Source: Rhodobacteraceae bacterium UBA996
GTDB taxonomy: Bacteria > Pseudomonadota > Alphaproteobacteria > Rhodobacterales > Rhodobacteraceae
Length of the DNA stretch: 14,178 nucleotides
Assembly (NCBI GenBank): GCA_002291955.1
Contig: DBBA01000378.1
Coordinates: 1 to 14,178, forward strand
Reading direction: 5' to 3'
Position numbers and translations under genes: made by a program. Every line of letters starts with the position of its first letter. Positions within the stretch are counted from its first letter, which is position 1. The notes under the pieces are model-generated. The model worked only from the letters and a program-made list of their open reading frames with translations. It made no database searches and had not been told where the DNA came from. Of the stretch, positions 1 through 6,994 are shown piece after piece.

Positions 1-513
1 ACCAGCGCGGCCACGGCGGCGATCCTGGAAGGGCTGGCCGCCGCCGGGATCGCGGCGCGCGACATCCAGACCGACCAGCTGTCGCTGTCGCCGCGCTACG
101 ACTATTCGCGGGGCGACGGGCAGCCCGTCCTGCTGGGCTACACCGCGTCCAACACCGTGCGTGTCCGGGTGCGCGATCTCGCGACGCTCGGGGCGCAGCT
201 CGATGCGGCCGTCGCGGCGGGCGGCAACCGCTTTGACGGTCTGGCATTCGGGCTGCAGGACCCCGGCCCGTCCGAGGACATGGCCCGCACCCGCGCGGTC
301 GAGGACGCGCTGCGCAAGGCGGCACTCTATGCCGGGGCGGCGGGGCTTCGCTTGGGTCCCGTGGTGTCGATCATCGAGCAGGGCGGCTTTGCCGGTCCGT
401 CGCCGATGTTCCGGGCCGAGGCTGCGCCCGCCGCCGCTCCGGTCCCGGTTGCCCCGGGTGAGCTTCTGACCGTGGCAACGGTGACCGTGACGCTGGAGCT
501 GTTGCCGCAATGA
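1..513 (+). CDS. SIMPL domain-containing protein (DUF541), 5' end outside the window
   Basis: The frame is open from the first base and ends at TGA 511-513, giving 170 visible residues; the start and any signal peptide lie upstream. The text fits the SIMPL (DUF541, YggE-like) family: an early 'IQTDQLSLSPRYDY' segment, a 'GYTASNTVRVRVRDL' strand followed by a helix, then 'ARTRAVEDALRKAALYAGAAGL' leading to 'GPVVSIIEQGG', the usual layout of the C-terminal half. SIMPL proteins are mostly periplasmic or envelope-associated. Their biochemical role is poorly defined, with links to oxidative stress for E. coli YggE. The stop overlaps the ATG of the DUF1499 gene, so the two are probably co-transcribed and translationally coupled. 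The family call is fairly secure, but the function is not known. Confidence 0.85.
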   Translation, partial: TSAATAAILEGLAAAGIAARDIQTDQLSLSPRYDYSRGDGQPVLLGYTASNTVRVRVRDLATLGAQLDAAVAAGGNRFDGLAFGLQDPGPSEDMARTRAVEDALRKAALYAGAAGLRLGPVVSIIEQGGFAGPSPMFRAEAAPAAAPVPVAPGELLTVATVTVTLELLPQ

Positions 514-950
514 TCATGCGCCTTGCCGTCCTGATCGTGCTTGTCGCCGTGGCGGGCGGCATGGCGTGGGTGCGACTGGCCCCGTCCGACCCGGAGCGGT
601 GGCATGTCGACCCGTCTACCGGCGTGTCGGGGCCGGGCAGCCATCTGGCCCGGGTCACGCTGCCGCTCGCGCCCGACGCGGCCCTCGCCGCGCTGGACGC
701 GGTCGCGATGGCCGAACCGAGGACGCAGCGGCTCGCAGGAAGTCCGTCGTCGGGGCGGATCACGTGGATCAGCCGCAGCCGGGTGTTCGGGTTTCCCGAC
801 TACACCACCGCCGCGGCCGTGGCCGAGGGCGAGGGCAGTGCCCTGGTGGTGTTTGGCCGCCTGCGGTTCGGCCAGTCCGACCTGGGCGTGAACGCCGCGC
901 GGGTCGGGCGCTGGCTGGCGGCGTTGCGGGTGACACCCGGGGGGACTTGA
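510..950 (+). CDS. DUF1499 family protein, membrane-anchored
   Basis: This 146-residue protein starts with a hydrophobic segment (about residues 3-20) that reads as a signal anchor or uncleaved signal peptide. The rest should therefore be periplasmic. The body matches DUF1499: a strand-rich region with 'VTLPLAPDAALAALDAVA', then 'ITWISRSRVFGFPDYTTAAA', and a late 'RFGQSDLGVNAARVGRWLAAL' helix, which is the characteristic family ending. The ATG at 510 overlaps the upstream stop (ATGA), and GGAG at 495-498 lies 11 bases before it; an ATG at 516 is also possible. It ends 33 bases before prfA and may share its transcript. No function is established for DUF1499. The link to the SIMPL gene suggests an envelope role, which is inference only. 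Confidence 0.85.
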   Translation: MIMRLAVLIVLVAVAGGMAWVRLAPSDPERWHVDPSTGVSGPGSHLARVTLPLAPDAALAALDAVAMAEPRTQRLAGSPSSGRITWISRSRVFGFPDYTTAAAVAEGEGSALVVFGRLRFGQSDLGVNAARVGRWLAALRVTPGGT

Positions 951-983
951 CCGCGGGCGGGGTCCGCGCCAAGGGCAGGCGCC

Positions 984-2048
984 ATGATCCCCGCCGACCG
1001 CCTTGCCCAGATCCGCGACCGCTTCGCCTATGTCGAGGCGCGGCTGTCCGACGGGTCGGGCGACATGGTGGCGCTGGGGCGGGAACACGCCGACCTGCGG
1101 CCTGTGATCGCCGCCATCGACGCATGGGAGCGGGTCCGCAGTGATCTTTCGGGCGCACAGGAGATGCTGGCCGACCCCGAGATGCGGGCCCTGGCCGAGG
1201 ACGAGGTGCCGCGCGTGAAGGCTGACCTTGCCGCCGCCGAGCAGGCGCTGCGCGTGGCGCTTCTGCCGCGCGATGCGGCCGACGCGCGCCCCGCGATCCT
1301 GGAGATCCGTCCCGGCACCGGGGGCGAGGAGGCCGCGCTCTTCGCAGGCGACCTGTTGCGCATGTACCAGCGCCACGCGGAAACGCGCGGCTGGCGGTTC
1401 GAGATCGTGGAACTGCAGGAAACCGACCTGGGCGGCGTGAAGGAAGCCGTGGCGCGGGTGGAGGGCGAGGGCGTGTTCGCCCGCCTGAAATTCGAATCCG
1501 GCGTGCACCGCGTGCAGCGCGTGCCGGAAACCGAGGCGGGCGGCCGTATCCACACCTCGGCCGCGACGGTGGCGGTGCTGCCCGAGGCCGAGGCCGTGGA
1601 CGTCCAGATAGCCGACAAGGACATCCGCATCGACACCATGCGGGCATCCGGCGCGGGCGGGCAGCACGTCAACAAGACCGACAGCGCCGTGCGGATCACC
1701 CACCTGCCCACCGGGATCATCGTCACGTCATCGCTGAAGTCCCAGCACCAGAACCGCGACATCGCCATGCAGGTGCTGCGCACGCGGCTTTACGACCTGG
1801 AACGCAGCCGGGTGGACGGGGCGCGCGCCGCCGACCGCCGGGCGCAGGTGGGCTCGGGCGACCGGTCGGAACGCATCCGCACCTACAACTTCCCGCAGGG
1901 GCGCCTGACCGACCACCGGATCGGGCTGACGCTGTATTCGCTCGACCGGATCGTGGCGGGCGACCTGGACGAGGTCATCGACGCGCTGGTGGCCGCCGAT
2001 CAGGCCGCGAAATTGGCCGACGCGGGCGGGATGGAGGGCGCCGCGTGA
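984..2048 (+). CDS. prfA: Peptide chain release factor 1 (RF1)
   Basis: RF1 recognises UAA and UAG in the ribosomal A site and triggers hydrolysis of peptidyl-tRNA. The 354 residues compare with 360 in E. coli. The catalytic GGQ motif is at residues 225-227, inside 'ASGAGGQHVNKTDSAVR'. The codon-reading tripeptide position holds P-E-T (181-183) in 'RVPETEAGGRIHTSAATVAV', an RF1-type PxT rather than the SPF of RF2. An 'IRPGTGGEEAALF' segment and a late 'RIRTYNFPQGRLTDHRI' segment are further family hallmarks. The N-terminal coiled domain is present, so this is a full factor and not a short ArfB-type hydrolase. The ATG at 984 is preceded by AAGGG (971-975) at 8 bases. The stop overlaps the prmC start, pairing the factor with the enzyme that modifies its GGQ. 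Confidence 0.97.
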   Translation: MIPADRLAQIRDRFAYVEARLSDGSGDMVALGREHADLRPVIAAIDAWERVRSDLSGAQEMLADPEMRALAEDEVPRVKADLAAAEQALRVALLPRDAADARPAILEIRPGTGGEEAALFAGDLLRMYQRHAETRGWRFEIVELQETDLGGVKEAVARVEGEGVFARLKFESGVHRVQRVPETEAGGRIHTSAATVAVLPEAEAVDVQIADKDIRIDTMRASGAGGQHVNKTDSAVRITHLPTGIIVTSSLKSQHQNRDIAMQVLRTRLYDLERSRVDGARAADRRAQVGSGDRSERIRTYNFPQGRLTDHRIGLTLYSLDRIVAGDLDEVIDALVAADQAAKLADAGGMEGAA

Positions 2049-2881
2049 CGATCGTGCAGGCCGCGGTCGCGCAAGGGGCGGCCCGGCTGGCGGCGGCCGG
2101 GGTGCCCGATGCGGGCCGCGATGCGCGCTGGCTGATGGCGCATGCGCTGGGGGTGGACACGGGGCGGCTGGTGCTGATGGCAGGCGATCCATTGCTGCCC
2201 GATGTGGCCGCCCGGTTCGACGCGATGCTGTCAGCCCGCGCCGCGCGCCAGCCGGTCGCGCAGATCACCGGAACCCGCGCTTTCTGGGGGCGGGACTTCA
2301 CCGTCACGCCCGACGTGCTGGACCCAAGGCCCGAGACCGAGACGCTGGTGGCCCTCTCCCTTGCAGAACCCTTCGCCCGGGTGCTGGACCTTGGCACCGG
2401 GTCGGGGTGCATCATCGTCACGTTGCTGGCCGAGCGCCCCGATGCGCGGGGCGTGGGGGCGGACATCTCGGTGGCGGCCCTTGCGGTGGCGGGGGCGAAT
2501 GCCGCGCGGCACCGGGTGGCCGACAGGCTGATCCTGACGCCGTCGGATTGGTTCGCTGACCTGGGCGGCACCTACGATCTGATCGTGTCGAACCCGCCCT
2601 ACATCTCGGCGGACGAGATGGCCGACCTGCAGCCCGACGTCCGGGACTGGGAGCCGCGCCACGCGCTGACCGACGGCGCCGACGGGCTGACCGCCTTTCG
2701 CGCCATTGCCGCAGGAGCGTCGTCGCACCTGTCCCCCCAGGGAAGCCTGATCGTCGAGATCGGCGCGACACAGGGGCCCGCCGTGGCTGCGGTGTTCACG
2801 GGCGCAGGGTTGCAGGATGTCACCGTGCATCCCGACCTTGCGGGGCGCGACCGGGTGGTTTCGGGGCGCCGTTCGGGCTGA
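2045..2881 (+). CDS. prmC: Release factor glutamine N5-methyltransferase
   Basis: PrmC (formerly HemK) transfers a methyl group from S-adenosylmethionine to the glutamine side chain of the release-factor GGQ motif, which raises termination efficiency. The 278 residues match the usual length of about 277. The N-terminal helical substrate-binding domain ends near 'RPETETLV'. SAM motif I is 'VLDLGTGSG' at residues 113-121, and the catalytic NPPY motif is at 183-186 in 'LIVSNPPYISADEM'. NPPY is typical of methyltransferases acting on planar amide or amine nitrogens, and together with the prfA linkage it settles the assignment. The start is GTG at 2045, overlapping the prfA TGA by 4 bases (GTGA). 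Translational coupling is therefore likely. The gene ends 171 bases before the DUF4167 start. Confidence 0.96.
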   Translation: MTIVQAAVAQGAARLAAAGVPDAGRDARWLMAHALGVDTGRLVLMAGDPLLPDVAARFDAMLSARAARQPVAQITGTRAFWGRDFTVTPDVLDPRPETETLVALSLAEPFARVLDLGTGSGCIIVTLLAERPDARGVGADISVAALAVAGANAARHRVADRLILTPSDWFADLGGTYDLIVSNPPYISADEMADLQPDVRDWEPRHALTDGADGLTAFRAIAAGASSHLSPQGSLIVEIGATQGPAVAAVFTGAGLQDVTVHPDLAGRDRVVSGRRSG

Positions 2882-2896
2882 CGCACGGGAATCCGC

Positions 2897-2924
2897 TTGA
2901 AGCTGCCCCCTGTCCGTGCTTAGA
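2897..2924 (+). promoter_or_regulatory. Possible housekeeping promoter ahead of the DUF4167 gene
   Basis: The gap 2882-3052 holds no credible gene. TTGAAG at 2897-2902 resembles a -35 element, and CTTAGA at 2919-2924, 16 bases further, could be a weak -10. Transcription would begin near 2931 and give a leader of about 120 bases. That leader contains a GC-rich imperfect hairpin: GTCGCGC (2939-2945) pairs with GCG-C-CGAC (2953-2960) around a 7-base loop. The -35 agrees well with consensus and the -10 poorly. Hairpins are also frequent by chance at this GC content, so confidence is low. Confidence 0.35.
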
Positions 2925-3043
2925 CGCGAGCACAGGACGTCGCGCAGGCCTCGCGCCGACCCCTGTCATGCAGCCCCGCCCCGTGACCGTTGACCGCCGC
3001 GTTTCTCCGGCCGGGACGTGTCACAAGGGCGAAACGCCGGAAC

Positions 3044-3048
3044 AAGGA
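3044..3048 (+). promoter_or_regulatory. Ribosome binding site fixing the DUF4167 start
   Basis: AAGGA lies 4 bases before the ATG at 3053. The frame is open further upstream, to a TTG at 2990, but that start has no comparable site and would add 21 residues outside the family's conserved N-terminus. The site supports 3053 as the true start. Confidence 0.6.
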
Positions 3049-3052
3049 CAGG

Positions 3053-3853
3053 ATGCGCTCTTCCAAGTCACGATCGCGGTCGAAGGCGAACCGCAACCGT
3101 TCGCTCGGCAACATCATCAACCGGGTGTTCGACAGTTCCGGTCCCGAGGGGAAGGTGCGCGGCACGCCCCAGCAGATCATCGACAAGTACACCCAGCTGG
3201 CCCGCGATGCGCAACTGTCGAACGACCGCGTGGCGGCGGAGAACTTCCAGCAACATGCCGAGCACTACACCCGGATGCTGGCCGAGGCGATGCGCGAGAT
3301 GGACGCCATGCGGGTCGAGCAGGGTGGCGCGTGGCAGGGCGGCCAGAACGGCAACCAGACCGGCAACGGCGCGCCCTCGGAGGCACGCCGCGACGACGCG
3401 CCCCAAGGCCAGCGGAATGACGCCCGCACCGAGGGGCGCAACGACGGGCGCCGGGATGACCGCAACGACGGGCGCAATGACGGGCGCCGCGATGACCGGG
3501 GCGATGCCCGCAATGACGGGCGCAGGAACGACCGCGGCGACCAGCGCCGCGACGACCGCGACGGTGGACGCCGGTCCGAGGCAGCGGACACGTCCGCTCA
3601 GGCAGGCTATGCCGTTTCCGACGTGATCGACTTTGCCGACGATGATGGCCCGGGCCTTGTCGAGACACCGGAAAGCGTCGCGGTCGCGATCCCGCTGGTG
3701 GCAGCACCACTGGGGACCGTCGCAGGGGCGGACATCGGAACCGAGGGCGAGCCCGAGAAGCGCCGCGCGCCGCGCCGTCGCCGGGGCCCGAAGCCTGCCA
3801 CGGGGGACGTGGCAGACGCTCCCGCCGGGGACGCCCCCGAAGCCGCCGAATAG
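3053..3853 (+). CDS. DUF4167 domain protein with Arg/Asp/Asn-rich repeat tract
   Basis: The predicted protein has 266 residues. Residues 1-85 form the DUF4167 domain: a basic start ('MRSSKSRSRSKANRNRS'), then 'NIINRVFDSSGPEGKVRGTPQQI' and a helical stretch through 'NDRVAAENFQQHAEHYTRML'. Residues 112-175 are a low-complexity tract of RNDG/RRDD/RGDA-type units, encoded by a 12-bp periodic DNA repeat. An acidic to hydrophobic linker follows (about 186-225), then a basic patch ending 'KRRAPRRRRGPKP' (236-248) and an Ala/Glu/Asp tail. The basic, repeat-rich and probably disordered make-up suggests nucleic-acid or ribosome contact, but this is inference and no function is established for the family. 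From memory, DUF4167 is largely alphaproteobacterial and often lies next to prmC, as here. It probably has its own promoter and converges with rsmA. Confidence 0.85.
   Translation: MRSSKSRSRSKANRNRSLGNIINRVFDSSGPEGKVRGTPQQIIDKYTQLARDAQLSNDRVAAENFQQHAEHYTRMLAEAMREMDAMRVEQGGAWQGGQNGNQTGNGAPSEARRDDAPQGQRNDARTEGRNDGRRDDRNDGRNDGRRDDRGDARNDGRRNDRGDQRRDDRDGGRRSEAADTSAQAGYAVSDVIDFADDDGPGLVETPESVAVAIPLVAAPLGTVAGADIGTEGEPEKRRAPRRRRGPKPATGDVADAPAGDAPEAAE
3437..3522 (+). repeat. 12-bp periodic repeat inside the DUF4167 gene
   Basis: The 14-base word CGCAAYGACGGGCG occurs at 3437, 3461, 3473 and 3509. The spacings are 24, 12 and 36 bases, all multiples of 12, with diverged copies between and after, to about 3560. 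The period is four codons, so length changes by one unit keep the frame. It encodes the R-N-D-G / R-R-D-D pattern at about residues 129-157. Such a tract can expand or contract by slippage or recombination. Confidence 0.85.
3796..3814 (+). other. Perfect 7-bp inverted repeat near the 3' end of the DUF4167 gene
   Basis: TGCCACG (3796-3802) and CGTGGCA (3808-3814) form a perfect stem around a GGGGA loop, 37 bases before the DUF4167 stop codon. No T-tract follows, so it is not a canonical intrinsic terminator. It could protect the 3' end or assist Rho-dependent ending between the convergent genes, since only 10 bases separate the DUF4167 and rsmA stops. It may equally be chance in a GC-rich coding region. 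Confidence 0.3.
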
Positions 3854-3863
3854 GACTGCCCGG

Positions 3864-4706
3864 CTAGGGCGTGGCAATGCGCCGCGCCAGCGCGCAGAAC
3901 GCCTCGACCCCGATCTCCTCGGCCCGCTGGGTGGGAGCAATCCCGGCTGCGATCAGGCGGTCCTCGATATCCGGGGCCAGTCCCCGCAAGGCCGCGCGCA
4001 GCATCTTGCGCCGCTGGTTGAACGCGGCAGCCACGACGCGCTCCAGCACCGCCGCATCGGCCGGAAAGGCCGGTTCGGGCCGCGCCGCCAGATGCACCAC
4101 GGCCGATCGCACCTTGGGCGCGGGCGTGAATGCCTCGGGCGGCAGGTCCAGCACGATCCGGGGCACCGTGCGCCACTGGGCCAGGATGGCCAGCCGCCCA
4201 TTCGCCTTGGACCCCGGCCGCGCCACGATCCGCTCAGCGACCTCGTGCTGGAACATCAGCGTGAGCGACGTCCAGACCGGGGGCCAGACGGGCGGGGTCA
4301 GCCAGCGCACCAGAAGCTCGGTGCCGACGTTGTAGGGCAGGTTCGCCACGATCCGCACCGGGGGCGTCAGGTGCGGGGTCAGGTCCACGTCCAGCGCATC
4401 GCCCGGGACCACGGTCAGCCGCCCGGGATAGGCAGCGGCGATCTGTTCCAGCGCGGGCAGGCAGCGCGCGTCCTTTTCCACGGCCACCACATGCCGTGCC
4501 CCCTCGGCCAGCAGACCGCGCGTCAGCCCGCCCGGCCCGGGGCCGACCTCGACGACGTCGCACGCCGTCAGGTCGCCCGCGGCCCGCGCGATCCGGGAGG
4601 TCAGGTTCAGGTCGAGGATGAAGTTCTGGCCCAGCGCCTTCTTCGCCACCAGCCCGTGCGTCGCGATCACCGCGCGCAGCGGGGGCAGGGCGTCGATGCC
4701 GCTCAT
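3864..4706 (-). CDS. rsmA: 16S rRNA (adenine1518-N6/adenine1519-N6)-dimethyltransferase
   Basis: RsmA (KsgA) dimethylates two adjacent adenines in the 3'-terminal hairpin of 16S rRNA during small-subunit maturation, using S-adenosylmethionine. The 280 residues compare with 273 in E. coli. Visible hallmarks are 'KKALGQNFI' (22-30), SAM motif I 'VVEVGPGPGGLTRGL' (51-65), the acidic 'VAVEKD' strand end (74-79), the catalytic 'NLPYN' (122-126), 'MFQHEVAERI' (151-160) and the C-terminal 'AAFNQRRKMLRAAL' (227-240). The frame is open upstream to 4802, but that would run back into pdxA. The ATG at 4706 gives the family N-terminus and lies 10 bases after the pdxA stop. It is the last gene of the minus-strand unit. 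The apaG and apaH genes that follow in enterobacteria are absent here. Confidence 0.97.
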   Translation of the reverse strand: MSGIDALPPLRAVIATHGLVAKKALGQNFILDLNLTSRIARAAGDLTACDVVEVGPGPGGLTRGLLAEGARHVVAVEKDARCLPALEQIAAAYPGRLTVVPGDALDVDLTPHLTPPVRIVANLPYNVGTELLVRWLTPPVWPPVWTSLTLMFQHEVAERIVARPGSKANGRLAILAQWRTVPRIVLDLPPEAFTPAPKVRSAVVHLAARPEPAFPADAAVLERVVAAAFNQRRKMLRAALRGLAPDIEDRLIAAGIAPTQRAEEIGVEAFCALARRIATP

Positions 4707-4716
4707 GTCGGCCCGC

Positions 4717-5715
4717 TCATGCCGTCCGCGCCGCGCCAGCCCGCGCCTGCGCCATCGCCCAGGCCATGCGGATCGCGGCGACGGTGGACGCCGGGTTCGC
4801 AAGGCCCTTGCCCGCGATGTCGAACGCCGTGCCGTGGTCGGGCGAGGTGCGGACGAAGGGCAGGCCCAGCGTCACGTTCACCCCGTCGTCGAAGGCGATG
4901 GTCTTGATCGGGATCAGCGCCTGGTCGTGGTACATGCAGACGGCGGCGTCATAGCGGGCGCGGGCGGCGGCGTGGAACAGCGTGTCGGCGGACAGGGGGC
5001 CGGTCAGGTCGAACCCCTCGGCCCGCAGCGCCTCGAGGACCGGGGCGATCAGGGTGATCTCCTCGGTCCCCATCGCGCCGCCTTCACCCGCATGGGGGTT
5101 CAGGCCCGCGACCGCGATCCGGGGCGCCGGGATGCCGAAGTCGCGGATCAGCGCGGCGTGGGTCAAACGGACCGTGTCGGACAGGAGGCCCCGGCTCAGG
5201 GCCCGGGGCACCTCGGCGAGGGGAATGTGGATCGTGGCAGGCACCACCCGCAGCGTATCGCAGGCCAGCATCATCGCGACATGCGACACGCCCGCCAGAT
5301 GGGCAAGGTATTCCGTATGCCCGGGGAATGCGAAGCCCGCGCCGTCATACAGCACCTTCTTGTGGATCGGCCCCGTGGTCATGGCGGCGCAGGCGCCGGA
5401 CCGGACCAGGGCGACGGCGCGGGCGATCACGTCCACTACGCCCTGGGCGTTGGCCGGGTCGGGGCGGCCCGGGACTGCCGGCGCGGCAAACCTGTGCACG
5501 AGCACCGGCAAACCGTGCCGTCCCGCGCGGGTCCCCTCGGACACGTCATCGACCATGACCACCGGCGTTCCGGGGGGAAGGTGGCGCGGATCGCCCAACC
5601 ACACCAGCGGAACCGCGCCCGCAAGCCGCGCCTGGGCCCCGGCTGCACATTCCGGGCCGATGCCCGAGGGGTCGCCGCAGGTCAGGACGACTGGCGCCGC
5701 GTTGTCCGCTGTCAT
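4717..5715 (-). CDS. pdxA: 4-hydroxythreonine-4-phosphate dehydrogenase
   Basis: PdxA oxidises 4-phosphohydroxy-L-threonine with NAD(P)+. The product decarboxylates to the amino-ketone that PdxJ condenses to pyridoxine 5'-phosphate, so this is vitamin B6 synthesis in the cytoplasm. The 332 residues compare with 329 in E. coli. The N-terminus carries 'CGDPSGIGPE' (13-22). 'TTGPIHKK' (113-120) and 'FPGHTEYLA' (130-138) are substrate-binding segments. The metal-binding histidines are seen as H163 in 'TIHIPL', H208 in 'GLNPHAGEGG' and H263 in 'MYHDQALIPIK', each 3 residues earlier than in E. coli. The ATG overlaps the surA stop by 4 bases (ATGA) and has only a weak upstream GGA, so translational coupling is likely. 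All expected residues are present. Confidence 0.97.
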   Translation of the reverse strand: MTADNAAPVVLTCGDPSGIGPECAAGAQARLAGAVPLVWLGDPRHLPPGTPVVMVDDVSEGTRAGRHGLPVLVHRFAAPAVPGRPDPANAQGVVDVIARAVALVRSGACAAMTTGPIHKKVLYDGAGFAFPGHTEYLAHLAGVSHVAMMLACDTLRVVPATIHIPLAEVPRALSRGLLSDTVRLTHAALIRDFGIPAPRIAVAGLNPHAGEGGAMGTEEITLIAPVLEALRAEGFDLTGPLSADTLFHAAARARYDAAVCMYHDQALIPIKTIAFDDGVNVTLGLPFVRTSPDHGTAFDIAGKGLANPASTVAAIRMAWAMAQARAGAARTA

Positions 5716-6908
5716 TCCAGGATCTGGATGATCGCCCGCGACCGGAGTTCGGCCAGATACTGCGCGGCCTGCGCGCCGACCTGCTGGTTCAGAAGCTGTC
5801 CGCGCACTTCGGCCCGCGCGGCCTCGAAGTTGATCCCCAGCGTCCTGGCGCAGAGCATCACCGCTCCGCCGCCCGGAAGCGGCGCAATCTCGCCCGCGTC
5901 GAGGCCCGCCAGCACCTGCGCCACGGCGCCCGGGACCTGCCCGGCGGGCACGTTCTGGCGCTGCGGATCGCCCGCACGCCCGGCGCGGGCCTCGGCGAAA
6001 AGTTCCTCGCAGGTCTGCACGTCGGCCGTCAGGCGCGGCAGGCCGCCCCCCGGAACGCCGAAGGTCACATAGTCAAGGGTAGGGATACCGTCCTCGCCGC
6101 CTTGCGGCACGTCGCGTTCGCGCAGGAAGAACAGCGCGACGGCGCTTTCGCTCTCGATCGGCCGCGAGACCTGGCCCGGCTGAAGCCGAGAGACCTCGGC
6201 CTGCACATCCGGGGGCAGGGCGGTCACGCGGATCCAGTCTCGGGCCCCGCCCTGCGACCGGGATGCGGCCGAGGACACGCGATGCGCCGCCTCGGCGAAA
6301 TCCTCGACACTGTCGACCTCGGCCGCGATCCGGCGGGCGCGTTCAAGGCTGGCGCGCCGACTTTCCGGTGTGCCCGCGGGCAGCAGGATCTCGGACAACA
6401 GGACGCGGTCATCGGTGCCGGGCGGCGTCGTGGCCAGGGCGCGGTCCACCTCGGCCTCGGTCACGCTGGCCTGCGGGAAGAAGCGCGCCCGCACGACCTC
6501 GCGCCAGGCCACGCCCACGGCAACAAAGTCGCGGAACGTCGTCTCCTGCACCCCCGCCTGCGCAAGGGCTGCGACGAATTCCTCGGTGCTCAGGTTCGCG
6601 CGGGCGGCGAATTCCGCCATGCCCGCCTCGACCGCTTCGGGCGACACGGTGATGCCGTCGGCATCGGCGGCCGCCAGTTGCAGCCGCTCCTCGATCAGCC
6701 GCTCGAGTGCCAGCTCGTTCGGGTCACCCGGCGCACGCAACAGCGTGAAGAAGCGTGCGCGCTGGTCCAGTTCATGCTGGGTCACCACACGGTCATCGAC
6801 CCGGGCCACCGGCGCGAATTCGCCCTGCGCCCGCGCGGGGTGCGCCACCGGCGCCGCGACCAGAAGGGTCAGGATGGCCAGGGAAACGGGGATCAGGTTC
6901 AGCCGCAT
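5712..6908 (-). CDS. surA: SurA-type periplasmic chaperone with degenerate parvulin regions
   Basis: SurA escorts unfolded outer-membrane proteins, LptD among them, through the periplasm. The chosen ATG (6908) gives 398 residues with a signal peptide: Arg2, a hydrophobic core at 5-22 and a likely cut after 'ARA' (25-27). The frame extends to 7007, but that would overlap lptD and bury the signal. Residues 31-160 form the SurA N-terminal chaperone domain, with 'ARVDDRVVTQHELDQRARFF' and 'ERLIEERLQLAAADADGI'. Residues 168-265 are parvulin-like, but the usual 'xSHIL' histidine position reads 'LSEILLP' and the GGDLGW-type loop reads 'QGGARDWI'. A second weak parvulin-like part (278-357) holds C300 and C353. 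A C-terminal helix ends the protein. Chaperone function is likely, but prolyl isomerase activity is doubtful. The gene lies 86 bases after lptD. Confidence 0.88.
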   Translation of the reverse strand: MRLNLIPVSLAILTLLVAAPVAHPARAQGEFAPVARVDDRVVTQHELDQRARFFTLLRAPGDPNELALERLIEERLQLAAADADGITVSPEAVEAGMAEFAARANLSTEEFVAALAQAGVQETTFRDFVAVGVAWREVVRARFFPQASVTEAEVDRALATTPPGTDDRVLLSEILLPAGTPESRRASLERARRIAAEVDSVEDFAEAAHRVSSAASRSQGGARDWIRVTALPPDVQAEVSRLQPGQVSRPIESESAVALFFLRERDVPQGGEDGIPTLDYVTFGVPGGGLPRLTADVQTCEELFAEARAGRAGDPQRQNVPAGQVPGAVAQVLAGLDAGEIAPLPGGGAVMLCARTLGINFEAARAEVRGQLLNQQVGAQAAQYLAELRSRAIIQILE

Positions 6909-6994
6909 GATTGTCGTCCACTCCGCCTCTGTCGGGGTCTTGCGCCCTCGTTCCGCTGCCGGGCAATGCTGGCCTTCGGCAGGTTTGTCCACTC

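Noticed and set aside
327..1703. A 458-codon minus-strand open frame over the DUF1499 and prfA region
   Set aside because: It is antisense to prfA, whose protein is unmistakable. Its translation is compositionally biased and matches no family I know. Long antisense frames are expected at this GC content.
984..2048. P-E-T in place of the E. coli P-A-T codon-recognition tripeptide in RF1
   Set aside because: From memory PET is common in alphaproteobacterial RF1, and the PxT frame is kept. It does not suggest altered stop-codon reading.
2990..3052. Upstream TTG extension of the DUF4167 protein by 21 residues
   Set aside because: The extension lacks a ribosome binding site, while the ATG at 3053 has AAGGA at 4 bases and gives the conserved family N-terminus.
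3430..3560. The 12-bp periodic repeats considered as a CRISPR-like or regulatory array
   Set aside because: They are in frame within a coding region, have no spacers of regular unique sequence, and encode a simple amino-acid pattern.
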